This document shows, in pieces, positions 41,371 to 52,659 of a DNA stretch of 64,000 nucleotides. The notes beneath the pieces were generated by a model, which worked only from the letters and a program-made list of their open reading frames with translations, was not told where the DNA came from and did not search any database. The DNA is from Micropterus salmoides (lineage: Eukaryota > Chordata > Actinopteri > Centrarchiformes > Centrarchidae). Every line of letters starts with the position of its first letter. Within the stretch, counting starts at the first letter, position 1. The stretch lies in assembly GCF_014851395.1 (NCBI RefSeq), contig NW_024041373.1, positions 19,151,697 to 19,215,696 of the forward strand, in the 5' to 3' direction. The translations under genes and the position numbers were made by a program.

Positions 41371-42897
41371 TCAGTACTCAATCTTGTTATACAGGTTGTA
41401 TAAAGGTAACGCTGGCAGGTTGCTCCCCGGGTAGTACAGGGGCGTCGGAAAGGCGATAGACCGGGGAACTGGAACACGCAGTAAGGAATTATCTCTGAAA
41501 ACCAGCGGCATCCCCACTAGTGTCTGTGCGGAGGCGTGGGCCATGTTGGCCGCCTCCAGTTCAGCTGATAGCTGCCGTTTCCATTTGTTCCTCCTGTTCT
41601 GAAACCACGTCTTGACCTGAGTCTCCGTCAGCTGCAGGCTGGAGGCTAAGCAGGCCCGCTCCGAGCTGCTCAGGTACCGCTTCATGTCGAAGGTGGACTC
41701 CAGCTGGTACACCTGACTGCGGGAGAAAACCGTGCGCGTCTTCTTCTTGGCTGAGTTGCCCTGCTTGTCCGCACCGTCTGTCTGTCTCTCCTCCGACAGA
41801 GGTGACATTTGATGGCACGGTCTCTCCCGCTCCTCCTTATAATCCTGCAGCAGAGGCTGAGGCAGGTGCGGCCGCCGTGCGAGCCCGTCATTTCCAGACA
41901 GAAGTCCTTTAGCTGGACCTAAACGCGAGCAGGAGGAGAAGGAGGCGATGAACATTACAACCGACAAATAGCCTGGTTTTTTTTACACAAGCGAATGAGA
42001 AAAATCATTTTACATGTTTTCGGCATACTCAGTTTGAGAGTTCGTCAAGTGTGAACTCTGACTTACTAAATCGACTGCTGAAAGCCGGTGACTTTTTAAA
42101 TAAACAATTCAGCACGAGTATGCTCTGTGTACTGTAAGCTATTAATTAAATCCAGCTCAATTTAACGCTCAATTGACGACATGTAGTGCAGCCATTTTAG
42201 AAACATGTTTCATCAATTAGCGGGCTCAATTAAATTTGAAATGAGAGGAAAGACAGAGGGCTAATTATTCGACCTTCCACTTTTCCGCCGCCGCTGCTGC
42301 GTTGATAGTCTGCACACAACAAACAAGTGGAAGTGGATGAGCTGCATGTGCGTGTTACAGTCACACATACAAGCTAATGAAATGTGAGCTGAAGTGCAAA
42401 CAAAAACATAAAACGGGAGGCCTGTTTTGTTTTTTAGGACCTACTTTCATGTAATTTTATATAGCCTAGTAAATAAAAAATATGAAAAGTGTAACTATGT
42501 GTAATACCACATTTTTAATTCTTCTTTTGTGCCACTTCAACAAGTTTCGTTCCCAATAATGATAATTATGATAATAATAATAGGCTAAAAAGCATAATAA
42601 TAAATAATAAAAAATGTCCTCACCTAAACAGGAGAAATTATGGGTTTGGTGCTGGGTGCATGGCTCGCTGTGACCCGTGTCGGAGCAGAAGCAGTCTGCT
42701 GAGTCCTCCCCGCCGCTGCACTCCTCCTCGGAGGACACCGACAGTGAGCGCCTCCTCGGCGGAGGCGCCGGTCCCTTGGAGAGCTCTTTGGTTCCGGAGC
42801 GTGGCGCGTCGGACGGCGTCCCTAAAATAGACTGGATGGTAAAGCTGGAAATTGGGCCCGACGAGCACTTGCTCCCGCTGTCTTCTGCGCTACTCAT
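41371..42897 (-). CDS. hmx2: HMX2 homeodomain transcription factor (H6 family homeobox 2), two exons
   Basis: Joined CDS on the minus strand: exon 1 42897-42624 (274 nt) and exon 2 41918-41371 (548 nt), 822 nt in all, 273 aa plus stop, the length I recall for mammalian HMX2. Donor TGTTTAG|GTGAGG and acceptor CGTTTAG|GTCCAG; the split codon gives G92. The ATG has A at -3. Near the N-terminus F19-TIQSIL-25 resembles an EH1/TN repression motif. Residues 43-60 are proline/arginine then serine/acid rich. The homeodomain is at about 149-208, with helix 3 QVKTWFQNRR (W196, F197, N199); position 47 is Thr where hmx3a has Ile, which I recall as a normal HMX2/HMX3 difference. The C-terminus ends LPLYNLYNKIEY, typical of HMX2. 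It is a nuclear transcription factor acting with HMX3 in inner ear, lateral line and hypothalamus. It lies 6.9 kb downstream of hmx3a on the same strand and is probably co-regulated with it. Confidence 0.96.
41919..42623 (-). other. hmx2: hmx2 intron 1 with an AT-rich, TAAT-dense core
   Basis: A 705 bp phase-1 intron with GT-AG ends. The part near 42120-42245 is dense in homeodomain-type sites (TTAATTAA, CAATTAG, CAATTAAA) and holds three copies of GCTCAATT (42155-42162, 42167-42174, 42224-42231), so it looks like an intronic regulatory element. A CAAGTG, the core I recall for HMX1 binding, occurs at about 42325. A TAA/ATA-rich tract lies near the donor (about 42555-42615). The intron boundaries are certain; the regulatory role is inferred. 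Confidence 0.85.
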
Positions 42898-42908
42898 GCT
42901 AGCTTCAT
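42894..42908 (-). promoter_or_regulatory. Short upstream ORF overlapping the hmx2 start codon
   Basis: On the minus strand an ATG at 42908-42906 opens a four-codon frame (M-K-L-A) whose TGA (42896-42894) overlaps the hmx2 ATG (42897-42895) as ATGA. If the transcript starts upstream of it, this would allow termination-coupled reinitiation or damp translation of HMX2. The sequence is plain; its presence in mRNA is assumed. Confidence 0.55.
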
Positions 42909-43200
42909 AACAGTATCGAAGTATTGACTGAATCTGTCTGTCCCCTTGTATTCCGTTAATGGTCTCTACACGATGGGTGCGTAAAAATAACGAAAGCGGC
43001 TTTTGTCTTCTTTTTTTTACCCCCTAGCCTGTTTAATTGTGGGGTTTTAACATTGAAGGTGTTTTTTCTAGAGCTCGGGGAACATGAGTGTATTCCTGGT
43101 CCTCCTCCTCACGCTCTGGATCAGAGGCAGCAAGGTTGCGTTGCTTCATTTGCATGTAGGTAAGCTCCTCCTGGGCCAATCGCAGCCTCCAACATAAGCC
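42909..43200 (-). promoter_or_regulatory. hmx2: hmx2 5' flank / probable proximal promoter
   Basis: This stretch directly upstream of the hmx2 start contains an octamer, ATGCAAAT on the minus strand (43148-43155), as bound by POU factors, and an inverted CCAAT box (43176-43180), both 250-285 bp before the ATG. I see no clear TATA box. GC content rises into exon 1, as is usual for developmental-gene promoters. The transcription start is not known. Confidence 0.4.
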
Positions 43201-43983
43201 CGGAAATTTCAAACTCCTGTCAAGGTTTTGAGATGGGATGAAGAGAGCGAGAGTCGAAGAAATCCAGTAGTACTCATTTCTGCACTTAGAACATTTACAG
43301 AAATTTTTACTTAGGCTAACTCCAAAAACAGTCAGCTGCAACCTTTGCTTTATTTTTTTTTTTATTAAAACAAATGCAATAGCCTATGGGTTGCTACGGG
43401 CTAATATAGTGTTGAGTAAATTAAAACCTAGTTATGTAATTGTTATTTGCACTATATTGCTATGTGTCATATCTTGAGCAAACATGTTAAGGTAGCCTAT
43501 ATGAAAAATATTTTAATATTATTTAGAAATCAACGGCTTTTGCAATATCTTTCCTATGGAGTGTGTTATGTGGCTTAAGTAGCCCATGCCTAGTTTATAA
43601 ATACAATTTAATATCTTGTGTGATTCATGAAAAATAGGAAACGTGTCTATTATCCTACACGCAACATGTACAGTCAGGGAGAAGCTCAGTCAACTGAGGA
43701 TGACCTCATGCAAGAAGTGGCATGTCGGCTTTTTTTTCTATTATCCTATGCATGCTAAATTGGCCGAGGTGACGGTAACACGCACACAGCCTTGGAACTA
43801 ATACAGAGGCCTAACTCATTTTTCCTGAAAATAATAAACTCATTCCGCCTCCATTATCTGCGATTAAGAATTAATTTGATCATTACTGGGCTAATCTGCC
43901 TCGTGATGACCGCGCGTGGAGTGGAGGCTGGCTAATTGATTGACTAATTGATTGGAGGCGGTGGGGGCTGAGTGCGCGCACGC

Positions 43984-43985
<2 letters not shown>
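43201..43985. promoter_or_regulatory. hmx2 upstream region with repeated CTAATTGATTG
   Basis: 43201-43790 is AT-rich with nothing clear. 43800-43960 is repeat-free and carries a 12 bp direct repeat, CTAATTGATTGA (43932-43943) and CTAATTGATTGG (43944-43955), 1 kb upstream of hmx2, plus GAATTAATTTGATCATTAC. It is a candidate homeodomain-responsive element. Confidence 0.4.
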
Positions 43986-44040
<55 letters not shown>

Positions 44041-44090
44041 GTGTGTGCGCAGTGTGTGAGAGGAGGGGGGCGCGCTTCCCATGCTCTATC

Positions 44091-44143
<53 letters not shown>
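43986..44143. repeat. Twin (GT)n tracts with CG-rich spacer
   Basis: GT runs at 43986-44030 and 44092-44143 flank a CGCGCGCGCA-containing spacer, 1.1-1.2 kb upstream of hmx2. Alternating purine-pyrimidine of this length can adopt Z-DNA. Confidence 0.96.
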
Positions 44144-44145
<2 letters not shown>

Positions 44146-45003
44146 CTGGTTGTGTCTGGCTACGGGACAGCTGCGGGGCTTGAGCTGGCGGTTCAGGCAC
44201 ATTATCCCTCTTTTACTGCTTTGAAAGGGAGCCCCAGACACATTACAAATGGTCAACTTTAATCATCAAGTCAGTCTTCCCGGTAGCCACACAACCGGCA
44301 TTCGGTGTTAAGACAAGCTGGTAAAGGGAGAAGACGGCGTCTATGGACGCTGATGATGATGATGATGAGGATGATGGTGCTGACAGCAGCTTCTGTCGTC
44401 ATCATCATAGCATCCAGACAGAAGCATCTGGATCCACGCGTAAATATCGTCAACTGGCAGCGGGGCCGGCAGCTGCTTAACGATCTTAACAAAACGCTTA
44501 CGCAGGGGAGGCTTTACTGAACGGGGCAAATATATGAGGGCAGTCACGGCGGATGCTGGATTTATGGTGGTTACACATACGGCGTGAAATCTGCAATGAC
44601 AGTTAAATGGGTTTATTTTATATGCCGCTCTTTTCAAACAAAGACCTTTTGTCAGTGCAGCCGCCTTCATCACTTTCAGACGACTTTTGCAAAGTGCGAT
44701 TAGTTCATCATAGAGATAGGCTAGTGGACATAAGAGACCGCTATTGAGCTGCAGGGAATGAGTTACACACGCTGTTTTTATGTCAGAGGTGGCGTTTATA
44801 GGCCAGCGGTGCAGGCCGAGCAGTGTAGTTCCTTCTGTTAGTATGGAAATGCCCATCCCTTATCCACGTTCCTGCGTTTCGCCGAGGCCCAAACAGCAAG
44901 GAGCGAGCCTAAGTTCGTGCTCTATCACAATGATAGGTGGTGGTATGGCCGCCCTACCGCAATAACAGAACAAGATCTTTAGCAGGAGAGAAAGGTCTGA
45001 GAA
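44144..45003. other. hmx3a-hmx2 intergenic sequence before element A
   Basis: GATGATGATG runs at 44350-44370. 44610-44660 (GCCGCTCTTTTC, AAAGACC) weakly resembles 57210-57250 upstream of element B (GCCGCGCTTTTCC), so the duplication may reach further out. No gene. Confidence 0.4.
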
Positions 45004-45598
<595 letters not shown>

Positions 45599-48279
45599 AC
45601 CGCCCCCCGGCGTTTCAGTGTCATTCTTCACAGCAACTATATGTCAAATTAAAAACACAATTAAAATTTAAACTGTTCCAATCAGACGGTGCCCCGCAAC
45701 CTATGTTTCACTTAATAGAACTTTGATGAAAATCGGATGCTCGCATTCAATCAGCAAAGCAAATGGGATGGGTTTAAAACAAGATTTCCTCTTCAGGAAG
45801 TGTCAAAAGAGTTGTTCAAACACGCGTCACACCAGGGACTGCTTGCCCTCTGATTATAGAAATTCACCAGTACTGTGTATCTATAACAGGAAGCGTTTGA
45901 TGACGCACAGGGCCAACGTGAAAGGTCTTTTTAAGGGGGATTTACTAGAACTTTTCCATACACTTTCGGCCCATTTTGCCCAAGGAAGCAAAGAGGATCT
46001 TTGTTGTTTGGTATGATTTGTTAAAAAAATTGAAAACTTTATAAGGTGAGAATTAAACTTATTTATTATATCATTCCCTTACTGTTTCAATTGAAATATC
46101 ATTGATTCCCATGGTTTCTTGGTAGGGAACCCTCTGCCACCCCCTGAAGGACCTCAGAGAACCTCATTTCATGAACCACTTGCCAGAAATAATTCTTCTT
46201 CTGCCATGACAGCACCTATTTTGGCTCTCTAAATAAATGCTTTAATCTCTGCATGCAGTCCCGCTATAACACACTTTATTATAGTACACCACCACACGTG
46301 TGAGCAGATGCCATTGGCTTCAGAGAAGAGGCCAGCGTTACGCAAGGTGGTCGGGCCACTTGTGTGTTTCCAAACTGGCACTAAAACCTATGATAGGGCT
46401 TAAAATTACCCATTGAGCTCTCCATTTTAATGTAATACACTGCGCGCAGTTCCCGGTCACGTTCGTTTGCCCCCGTTCCTGCAAATGTACTTTATCTGAT
46501 TTTGGCCCCGCTCCCTTCTCTCCTTTACATAAAGATGTCGCACAAATGGAAATTATCGAGTGGTAATTTTTTCAATTTATGCGCGCAAATCAAGGTCATA
46601 CGCTGAGTCGAAGCCGCGCGTGAACGTTGCTCTTACTTGACGCAATATGATGCAGACGTTTATGGATCGATATGTGCCAGAGGAATAATGCCATACTAAT
46701 CTATTAATTTGCAGTAATGGGGCTGTGTTGAATGTGCATGGTAGGTGCGCGTCAATAACTGGGTGATTTGACGATATTTGAATGAACCCTTTGTCTCTTG
46801 ATGAGGTCATCATATAGAGTTTATTGCTGACTGATTCATTTCCAATAACCGCATTAGCCTACAGAGAAAAACAAAAAATGACCTTTGAGGCAAATGCTGT
46901 TCTGACTACGTGTCATTTGTTACTCATAACCTCATCTGTTAAATTTTGAATTTTAAAAATGTTTTTTATGGTAATATTTCTCATGTTTGGGCAACCCAAG
47001 TGCAATATTGTGCAGGCTGTTATTATATATATCTATGCATTATACTGCAACAGACTGAACCTTCAGACAGCCTACAGCTAAAATTGTCCTCAAACTATGA
47101 AGCTATAGTTTTTCTACCTGCGCATCAAACACTCTACTAGGAAATTAAGCTCTGAGTGTTGGTGTTTTAATTAAAGGGACCAAGCAGAAGCAGGATGTAG
47201 TTTTCTCTGTAGAAGTATCCACCTGGACTCTGTCACCTGATTACACAGTTCACTCTCTGCTCTCGTAGCCTCCTCCCCTTGGATCGGCATTACTCCCTTG
47301 TAACTTTAGCATAATGAAAGATACTTTTGTGGGAAAAGTAAAATAATATAGGGCTAAAAATACTATGTGCAGTAATAGTACCATATATGTAGTAACTGTA
47401 AAAATGCCAGGTTCAGTCTCAGGCTCGGCGAGAGGTAGGCTATAACTTGGATCCTGTTAATAAATACCTCGGCCAATCGAAATTTGAGCCGCTTTCTTAT
47501 AGCCTTATTAAAAAGCAACACCATCACCATGGGGTCGGTCAGCCAGTATCGTATTATTATTACACTTTTTATTTCATTTCCATTGATTTCCATTGACAAG
47601 TTGGAATTCCAATCTCTCCACATTCGCTCAGAAGTTATGCGTCCTTATTCACAAAAAATGTTAAAGCAGGATCATTTGCATGAAAACAACGATTAGCCTA
47701 TGTCATCGTATTTTTTAAGCTTTTTTATAAGCCACCTTATCCATAGACTATTATATAGACCTATTATTTAATTAACTTACATGCAAACTTCTGCATGTCT
47801 TTGTTGAGATAGTCGTATCAAGTGTCCAGTGACACCTGTAGGATCATGTGTGTTACAAAGTACCAGTTTAATAATTTAGGCCCTATTTCTAATTTGAAAT
47901 TTTACACTTATTTTTCTAACTGTAACACTTTTTTAAGATAAGCCTTTAATTTAGGCTACTATGTGCAATATATGCTTTAACTGTGGCTACATTGTACATG
48001 TATTAAAAAAAACCCATAAGAGTAAAAATAAGATTTTTAGAAAAACTGTTTTTATATCCTAAAACAAGTGTCCTACCTCACACTTAAATATAAGTGCCAT
48101 CACAAGTGATCCTTGAGAGATGTGTCCGCAAAATTACGTTTAAACATAAAAAAGTGTTTAACATAAAAAATAAGACAAGAATGTCTTAACATTGATGCTC
48201 TTGCAGCAACACCAAAATAAGGTGAGGTAGCCTACTTGCCATAGATCCTAATATCCTTTCACCTCACACTAAACATACA

Positions 48280-48280
<1 letters not shown>
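45599..48280. promoter_or_regulatory. hmx3a-hmx2 intergenic sequence, CNE-like parts
   Basis: 46200-46830 is long, repeat-free and GC-balanced, with CACACGTG, CATAAAGATG, GGTAATTTTTTC and TCATACGCTGAG; 47260-47660 contains GGCATTACTCCC and CGGCCAATCG. Both look like strong CNE candidates between the two genes. The rest is AT-rich. No ORF of note. Confidence 0.4.

Positions 48281-48324
<44 letters not shown>
48281..48324. repeat. (CA)n microsatellite
   Basis: A pure CA run, in the hmx3a-hmx2 intergenic region. Confidence 0.97.
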
Positions 48325-48328
<4 letters not shown>

Positions 48329-48491
48329 CTCATACTCAGGGAGTAATGTCCTCTTCTGAATACATTACCTATAATTTTGGCAAGATGGTGGCAATTACGC
48401 ATGTAATTGACCAAGCCACTTTTTTATGTAAAATAACGTTTTTAAAGTGCATAACACTAAGATGATTACAGTAACCCACCTGCCTAAGCTA

Positions 48492-48494
<3 letters not shown>

Positions 48495-48544
<50 letters not shown>
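48495..48544. repeat. (GT)n microsatellite
   Basis: A pure GT run, 171 bp after the CA run at 48281-48324 and in complementary orientation, so the two could pair in a cruciform or in RNA. Confidence 0.97.
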
Positions 48545-48545
<1 letters not shown>

Positions 48546-48776
48546 GATGGAGGGATCGACGTGTATCTATTATCAGAAGATTTATTTGGCTCATCATCTA
48601 CTTTTAATATTTTGTTTTCTTTTGGTGTCTCTTGTGCACAATATGTTAACAGTTTTATATTGCAGTGATTTAAAATATATATGTTAACCTCCCCTGGTAA
48701 TTACTGAGATTTTCTAATCCATCACTGGATACAGAAGTCATACAAAAATATCCTAAAATGTAAGGAATATTCTCCA

Positions 48777-48782
48777 TTTATT
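48777..48782 (-). terminator. hmx3a: Candidate hmx3a polyadenylation signal
   Basis: AATAAA on the minus strand, about 970 bp past the hmx3a stop. I found no earlier canonical hexamer in sense orientation, so the 3' UTR (about 48.76-49.75 kb) would include a T-rich tract and the long TAA-type microsatellite at 49452-49520. A variant signal nearer the stop is possible. Confidence 0.35.
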
Positions 48783-49451
48783 TCACAACATGGTTCAGCA
48801 ATACAATATCAAAACGTTGTTTTTACTGTACAAAGGAGAAGCTGCAAGTGGCAGCCCTTCTCCCTGGGCCTCATTAAATACATACATTTACATATTTTTT
48901 ACACCAGTGATATTTTTGTCGCTCCTGTTCAAAAACACAAAGTAGATTAAGAGACATTGGAGCTCACACTTGTGCTTGAAGGGCGTGTCCATGTGGAGAG
49001 AACAAGAGTGAGAATCACCAAAACTAAACATAAAGCTACATGGGTAGTTTACAGTTTGAGTGTCTTGATTGTCCCCCGTCAAGCGCTTCAAAAAACAAAA
49101 CAAAAAAAGGGAAATTACAACCAAAGCCTCATCAATATTCCACCGTGAACAGATGACAAAAAACATGTAGGCCCTAGGCTATATTTCCCATTCACAGCAC
49201 ACCGTCAGTGTATTGCACATCATCATGTAATCAATTCTGGAAATGAAAATAAAATCATATAATTAGACTATGTCAGACGATTTCAGGCCCGCGCCTTTAA
49301 GCCGCCAATTTTTGTAAACATTATTATTATTATTTTTTTTTTTTTTACATCACACAGAGTTGGCCTGCCCAGCAACAGTCATGGTGGAAAAATAAGACAC
49401 TCATCAGGCAGTGTAAGCAGATGGACTCCTGAGGTGATAATTACATAGGTT

Positions 49452-49488
<37 letters not shown>

Positions 49489-49520
49489 TAAATAATAATA
49501 ATAATAATAATAATAATAAA
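49452..49520. repeat. (TAA)n microsatellite
   Basis: TAA/ATA units with one AT interruption, 235-300 bp past the hmx3a stop, probably in the 3' UTR. Confidence 0.97.
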
Positions 49521-49754
49521 CAAAGTTTGAGTTGTTGGATTATGTGTAAACGGCACCCTTATGGAAAATGACACATGACAATATATTTGCCAAAGTAGGT
49601 CCATGTAGGCCTGACAGTGTGTCTCTATTCTTTTCTTTTTCCTTGTTTCTTCATTCAGTCAGTTGTACAAAAATATTAGGCTAAGTCTTTTTTTTTTTTT
49701 TTACTTTCGGATGAGTTGATTTGGAAAATAAACACCAACTTGTGCCGCAAAGAC

Positions 49755-51628
49755 TCAAACCGGTCTGAGCAGCGGCACGGATGTGACGATGGGATGCGAG
49801 TAATAGACGCCCGGGTGCGGGAAGGTGAGCAGTGGCTGGCTGGCGGGCACGTTGGCACCGGCGCCTCCGTTCTCCGAGGCCGAGTTCTCGTGGTAGAGGA
49901 TAGGCACCCGGACTATCCTCTGCGCTGCGGCGTGGCTCAGGTTGGCTGCCTCCAGCTCCGCGGCCAGCTGTCTTTTCCACTTGTTCCTCCTGTTCTGGAA
50001 CCAGATTTTCACCTGAGTCTCCGTCAGGTGGAGGGACGCGGCCAGGCCGGCCCGCTCCGAGCTGCTCAGGTACCGCTTCATGTCGAAGGTGGACTCAAGC
50101 TGGAACACTTGGCTCCGGGAAAATACCGTGCGCGTCTTCTTCTTGCGGCACGGCTTCTTGTCGTCGTCCCTCTTCTTCCACTCCTCCAGCTCGTCTTTTT
50201 TGGCTTCTTCCGTGTCGCTCTCCTCCAGGATTATCTCGTCGCCGCTTTTGTTGTTGTGCTCATCGTCGTCGTCGTCGTCTTTGGCATCTGGTTCGGATTT
50301 GAGTACCAGTTCCGGCGAGTCTCTGTCTGTGCCTGAGGTTGGAGAGGAGTCTCTGGCTCCTGGTTTCTCGGTGACTGAAATGGGGACACAGAGAGATGTG
50401 GTCATAAACACTGGGGCCGGACCATGTGTTTGGGGTTTTATTAAATAAAGCCTGTTGATACTGGGCAGCCCATGGTGCTTTGGGAAATCTAAAATGGTTA
50501 TAAGTAGTGCCAGAAACATATGGCTTGCGAGATAAACATAGAGCTAGACATGACTGACAACACCGTGGTCAAGTATATTCAAATAGCCAATTATTTTTAC
50601 CCAGCTAAAAAAACTTTTAATAGATTAAAGAAATAGTGTTCAAAATATTTAGGCCTGATTTATTTATAGTTTTAGTAGAACAAATCAGGGTTGTACAGTC
50701 ACTTTTAAGCTTTCGAAAATCTTTTCCTTTCTTTGCATAAACGTAAGATAGTGCCATTCATATCAGCATAAATCCCACATGAATAAATCACCGAAACAGG
50801 CAGGTAAAACGCTGTCAGTAACGGAGCCTCTGGGGTAAGATGTTCATAGTGAGCGCCAATAGACAAATCAAAAGCACGCTGCGCATCGTCACACTCATCC
50901 GATGATTTGATGATGTCTACTTCATTTTATGCTCAGTGTGTCACTTTATTGATCTATTATCCCGCGTTGTGGCATAACAAAATAGGCCTTGGTAGAGGAC
51001 AAGGCGTCAAATCATTATGCAGTCTGTGGTGTGGTAAAATGAAGGCATGTATTATTATTTCCTATCATCAAAAACGCACAAAATCCTAGCCTACATATCT
51101 GAGTAGGAAGTGCAGTGAGCAGTTGATAAAAACATATTGCTGTGTCACAGAATGCACAGGGGACATCCTGAAAAAGTTTTCCCTCTCTAATATAAATACT
51201 GAACGCGAAAAACTCCAACATCAAGATGGAATTCAAAGGCTAAACATGTAACAGTTGCTTTCTCGTAAGTTATAATCTGTCTGTGTCCATAATATAGGCT
51301 ATATAATAAATACAGTTGTGCTCTGTCTGTCGGTCTTACCTTCGTTTCTGTGTAGGTGGGCGGATGAGCTTAGGGCGTAGGGGTACCACCACGCCGAGGT
51401 GCGCTCCAAGTAGTGAGCCGGTAGACTGAACCTCTGTGCGGGCAGGTCAAAGCGTGGAAAGTTGAAGTCCCCGACCTGGGAAAGGGAAAATCCTCCCTCT
51501 AAGGCCGCCTTGGCGGCAGCCAGCACGGGCTTGGGTTTGGATGGTTTGCTATCACAGTTCAGCAGGTTCTTAATGAAGAAAGGAGAGTCCTTGGCCGGAG
51601 CGCACGTCTCTTGCGTTGTCTCTGGCAT
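49755..51628 (-). CDS. hmx3a: HMX3 homeodomain transcription factor (H6 family homeobox 3), two exons
   Basis: Joined CDS on the minus strand: exon 1 51628-51340 (289 nt) and exon 2 50374-49755 (620 nt), 909 nt in all, 302 aa plus stop. The donor reads GAAG|GTAAGA and the acceptor CATTTCAG|TCACC; the split codon gives V97 and the frame closes exactly. The ATG at 51628 is the first in frame; the open frame upstream has no ATG. A hydrophobic F17-FIKNLL-23 segment resembles an Engrailed-type (EH1/TN) repression motif. Other HMX3 signatures are FPRF and LPAHYLER (residues 57-76), an acidic stretch (129-153) and the homeodomain at about 174-233, with helix 3 QVKIWFQNRR (W221, F222, N224). The C-terminus ends SVPLLRPV, as I remember vertebrate HMX3. 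It is a nuclear DNA-binding regulator of ear, lateral line and neuronal fate. Linkage to hmx2 on the same strand favours the teleost hmx3a copy over hmx3b; that naming is inferred. Confidence 0.96.
50375..51339 (-). other. hmx3a: hmx3a intron 1
   Basis: A 965 bp phase-1 intron, GTAAGA donor and TTTCAG acceptor, between the N-terminal exon and the homeobox exon. The middle (about 50820-50990) is not repeat-like and contains GCCAATAGACAAATC, a plausible regulatory stretch. The rest is AT-rich with nothing recognisable. It sits at the same place as the hmx2 intron, in the same phase, as expected for duplicated genes. Confidence 0.85.
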
Positions 51629-51790
51629 CGCTGTGGCTGTGGTCTGAACGCAGAGGACCACGGAAGCAGGAATTAAAATAGGGGGGGATAGCAAGGCTGA
51701 CTTACAGATCGTCGATATCCTGGTTGCGGGGAGTCCCGGTTTTATTCTTCTCAGTGATTTTATGCGGAGACTCGATCTTCACCCGGAGTG
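51629..51790 (-). promoter_or_regulatory. hmx3a: hmx3a 5' UTR / possible proximal promoter
   Basis: This is the sequence just upstream of the hmx3a ATG. On the minus strand there is a weak TATA-like CATAAAATC (51756-51764) about 130 bp before the start, and an AT-rich TATTTTAATT nearer the ATG. No ATG lies in frame between the upstream stop and 51628. A promoter here is an inference from position. Confidence 0.25.
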
Positions 51791-52047
51791 CGCGTTAAAA
51801 CACACGTCCTTCTAGGCAAGCAAAATAACAAAATAAAATGTTTGCGAGGTAGGCTAAACAAAACACATGTATAAACATGGAGATGTCTCCTTCCGGGCTC
51901 TTTCGTCAACACGCAAACTGTGTCCACCGTGTCAGTCAGTCTGGCGTCTGATGCTAATGATGAAATAAAAATGTCATCCAAGTTAAATGCGGAAAGTATA
52001 GGCGATTGGGCATGTACAATGGCAAATGGGATTAAGGGAGAGACGGT

Positions 52048-52048
<1 letters not shown>

Positions 52049-52112
<64 letters not shown>
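52049..52112. repeat. (GA)n microsatellite
   Basis: About 31 GA units, roughly 420 bp upstream of the hmx3a ATG; GA/CT tracts this close to a promoter can bind GAGA-type factors or form triplex DNA. Confidence 0.97.
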
Positions 52113-52114
<2 letters not shown>

Positions 52115-52589
52115 ATCCTCCCCTTTCGGTGTGCTATAGCTGCAGGCTGTGTGTGCTCGCCTGTTATTGGTCTCATATAGTCCAATTAGGCAGCAAATGA
52201 ACACAGGGCTGTTAGCGCCAAAAAGGAAGGTTTGGGATAAGCGCCGCGTCACATAACTAACATTACAGTCAGGCACAGACTGGCCGCACAAGGTTGCTCG
52301 TAATCCAGTGTTGTTGTTGTGTTTTTATATAGGCCCATATTTAACCACTTTCACTCAGGTTGTAGGATTTAAATTAGACCATTTATGAATAGATTTTAGG
52401 ATAAAATGTTAGACTATATTTAACGTCTAAAATTATAATCAAAAGGTATTTGTTTTAAAGAAATCACTTTCTTAAAAATATAGCCTACTTAAAGCTTGCA
52501 TTGATTATCCAAGGCCTACGTGTGATGCTTTTATATAGTCCCTTCAAACAGATTACAAACAGATACAAAGCAAATTAGACAAAGTACGT

Positions 52590-52591
<2 letters not shown>

Positions 52592-52658
<67 letters not shown>
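52592..52658. repeat. (GT)n(GA)n compound microsatellite
   Basis: A GT run to 52625 then a GA run, the same compound structure as at 45221-45318. Confidence 0.97.

Positions 52659-52659
<1 letters not shown>

Noticed and set aside
41919..41967. Reading hmx2 exon 2 as starting at the 41967 open frame
   Set aside because: There is no ATG at 41967 and the CGTTTAG acceptor joins the 42624 donor in phase, giving a normal 273 aa HMX2.
49716..50336. 206-codon plus-strand ORF over hmx3a exon 2, and a further one at 50080-50448
   Set aside because: They are antisense shadows of the GC-rich homeobox exon. No domain, and the minus-strand product is a complete HMX3.
51629..51694. N-terminal extension of hmx3a upstream of 51628
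   Set aside because: The frame is open but begins with TTG and has no ATG before 51628; MPE at 51628 fits the HMX3 N-terminus.
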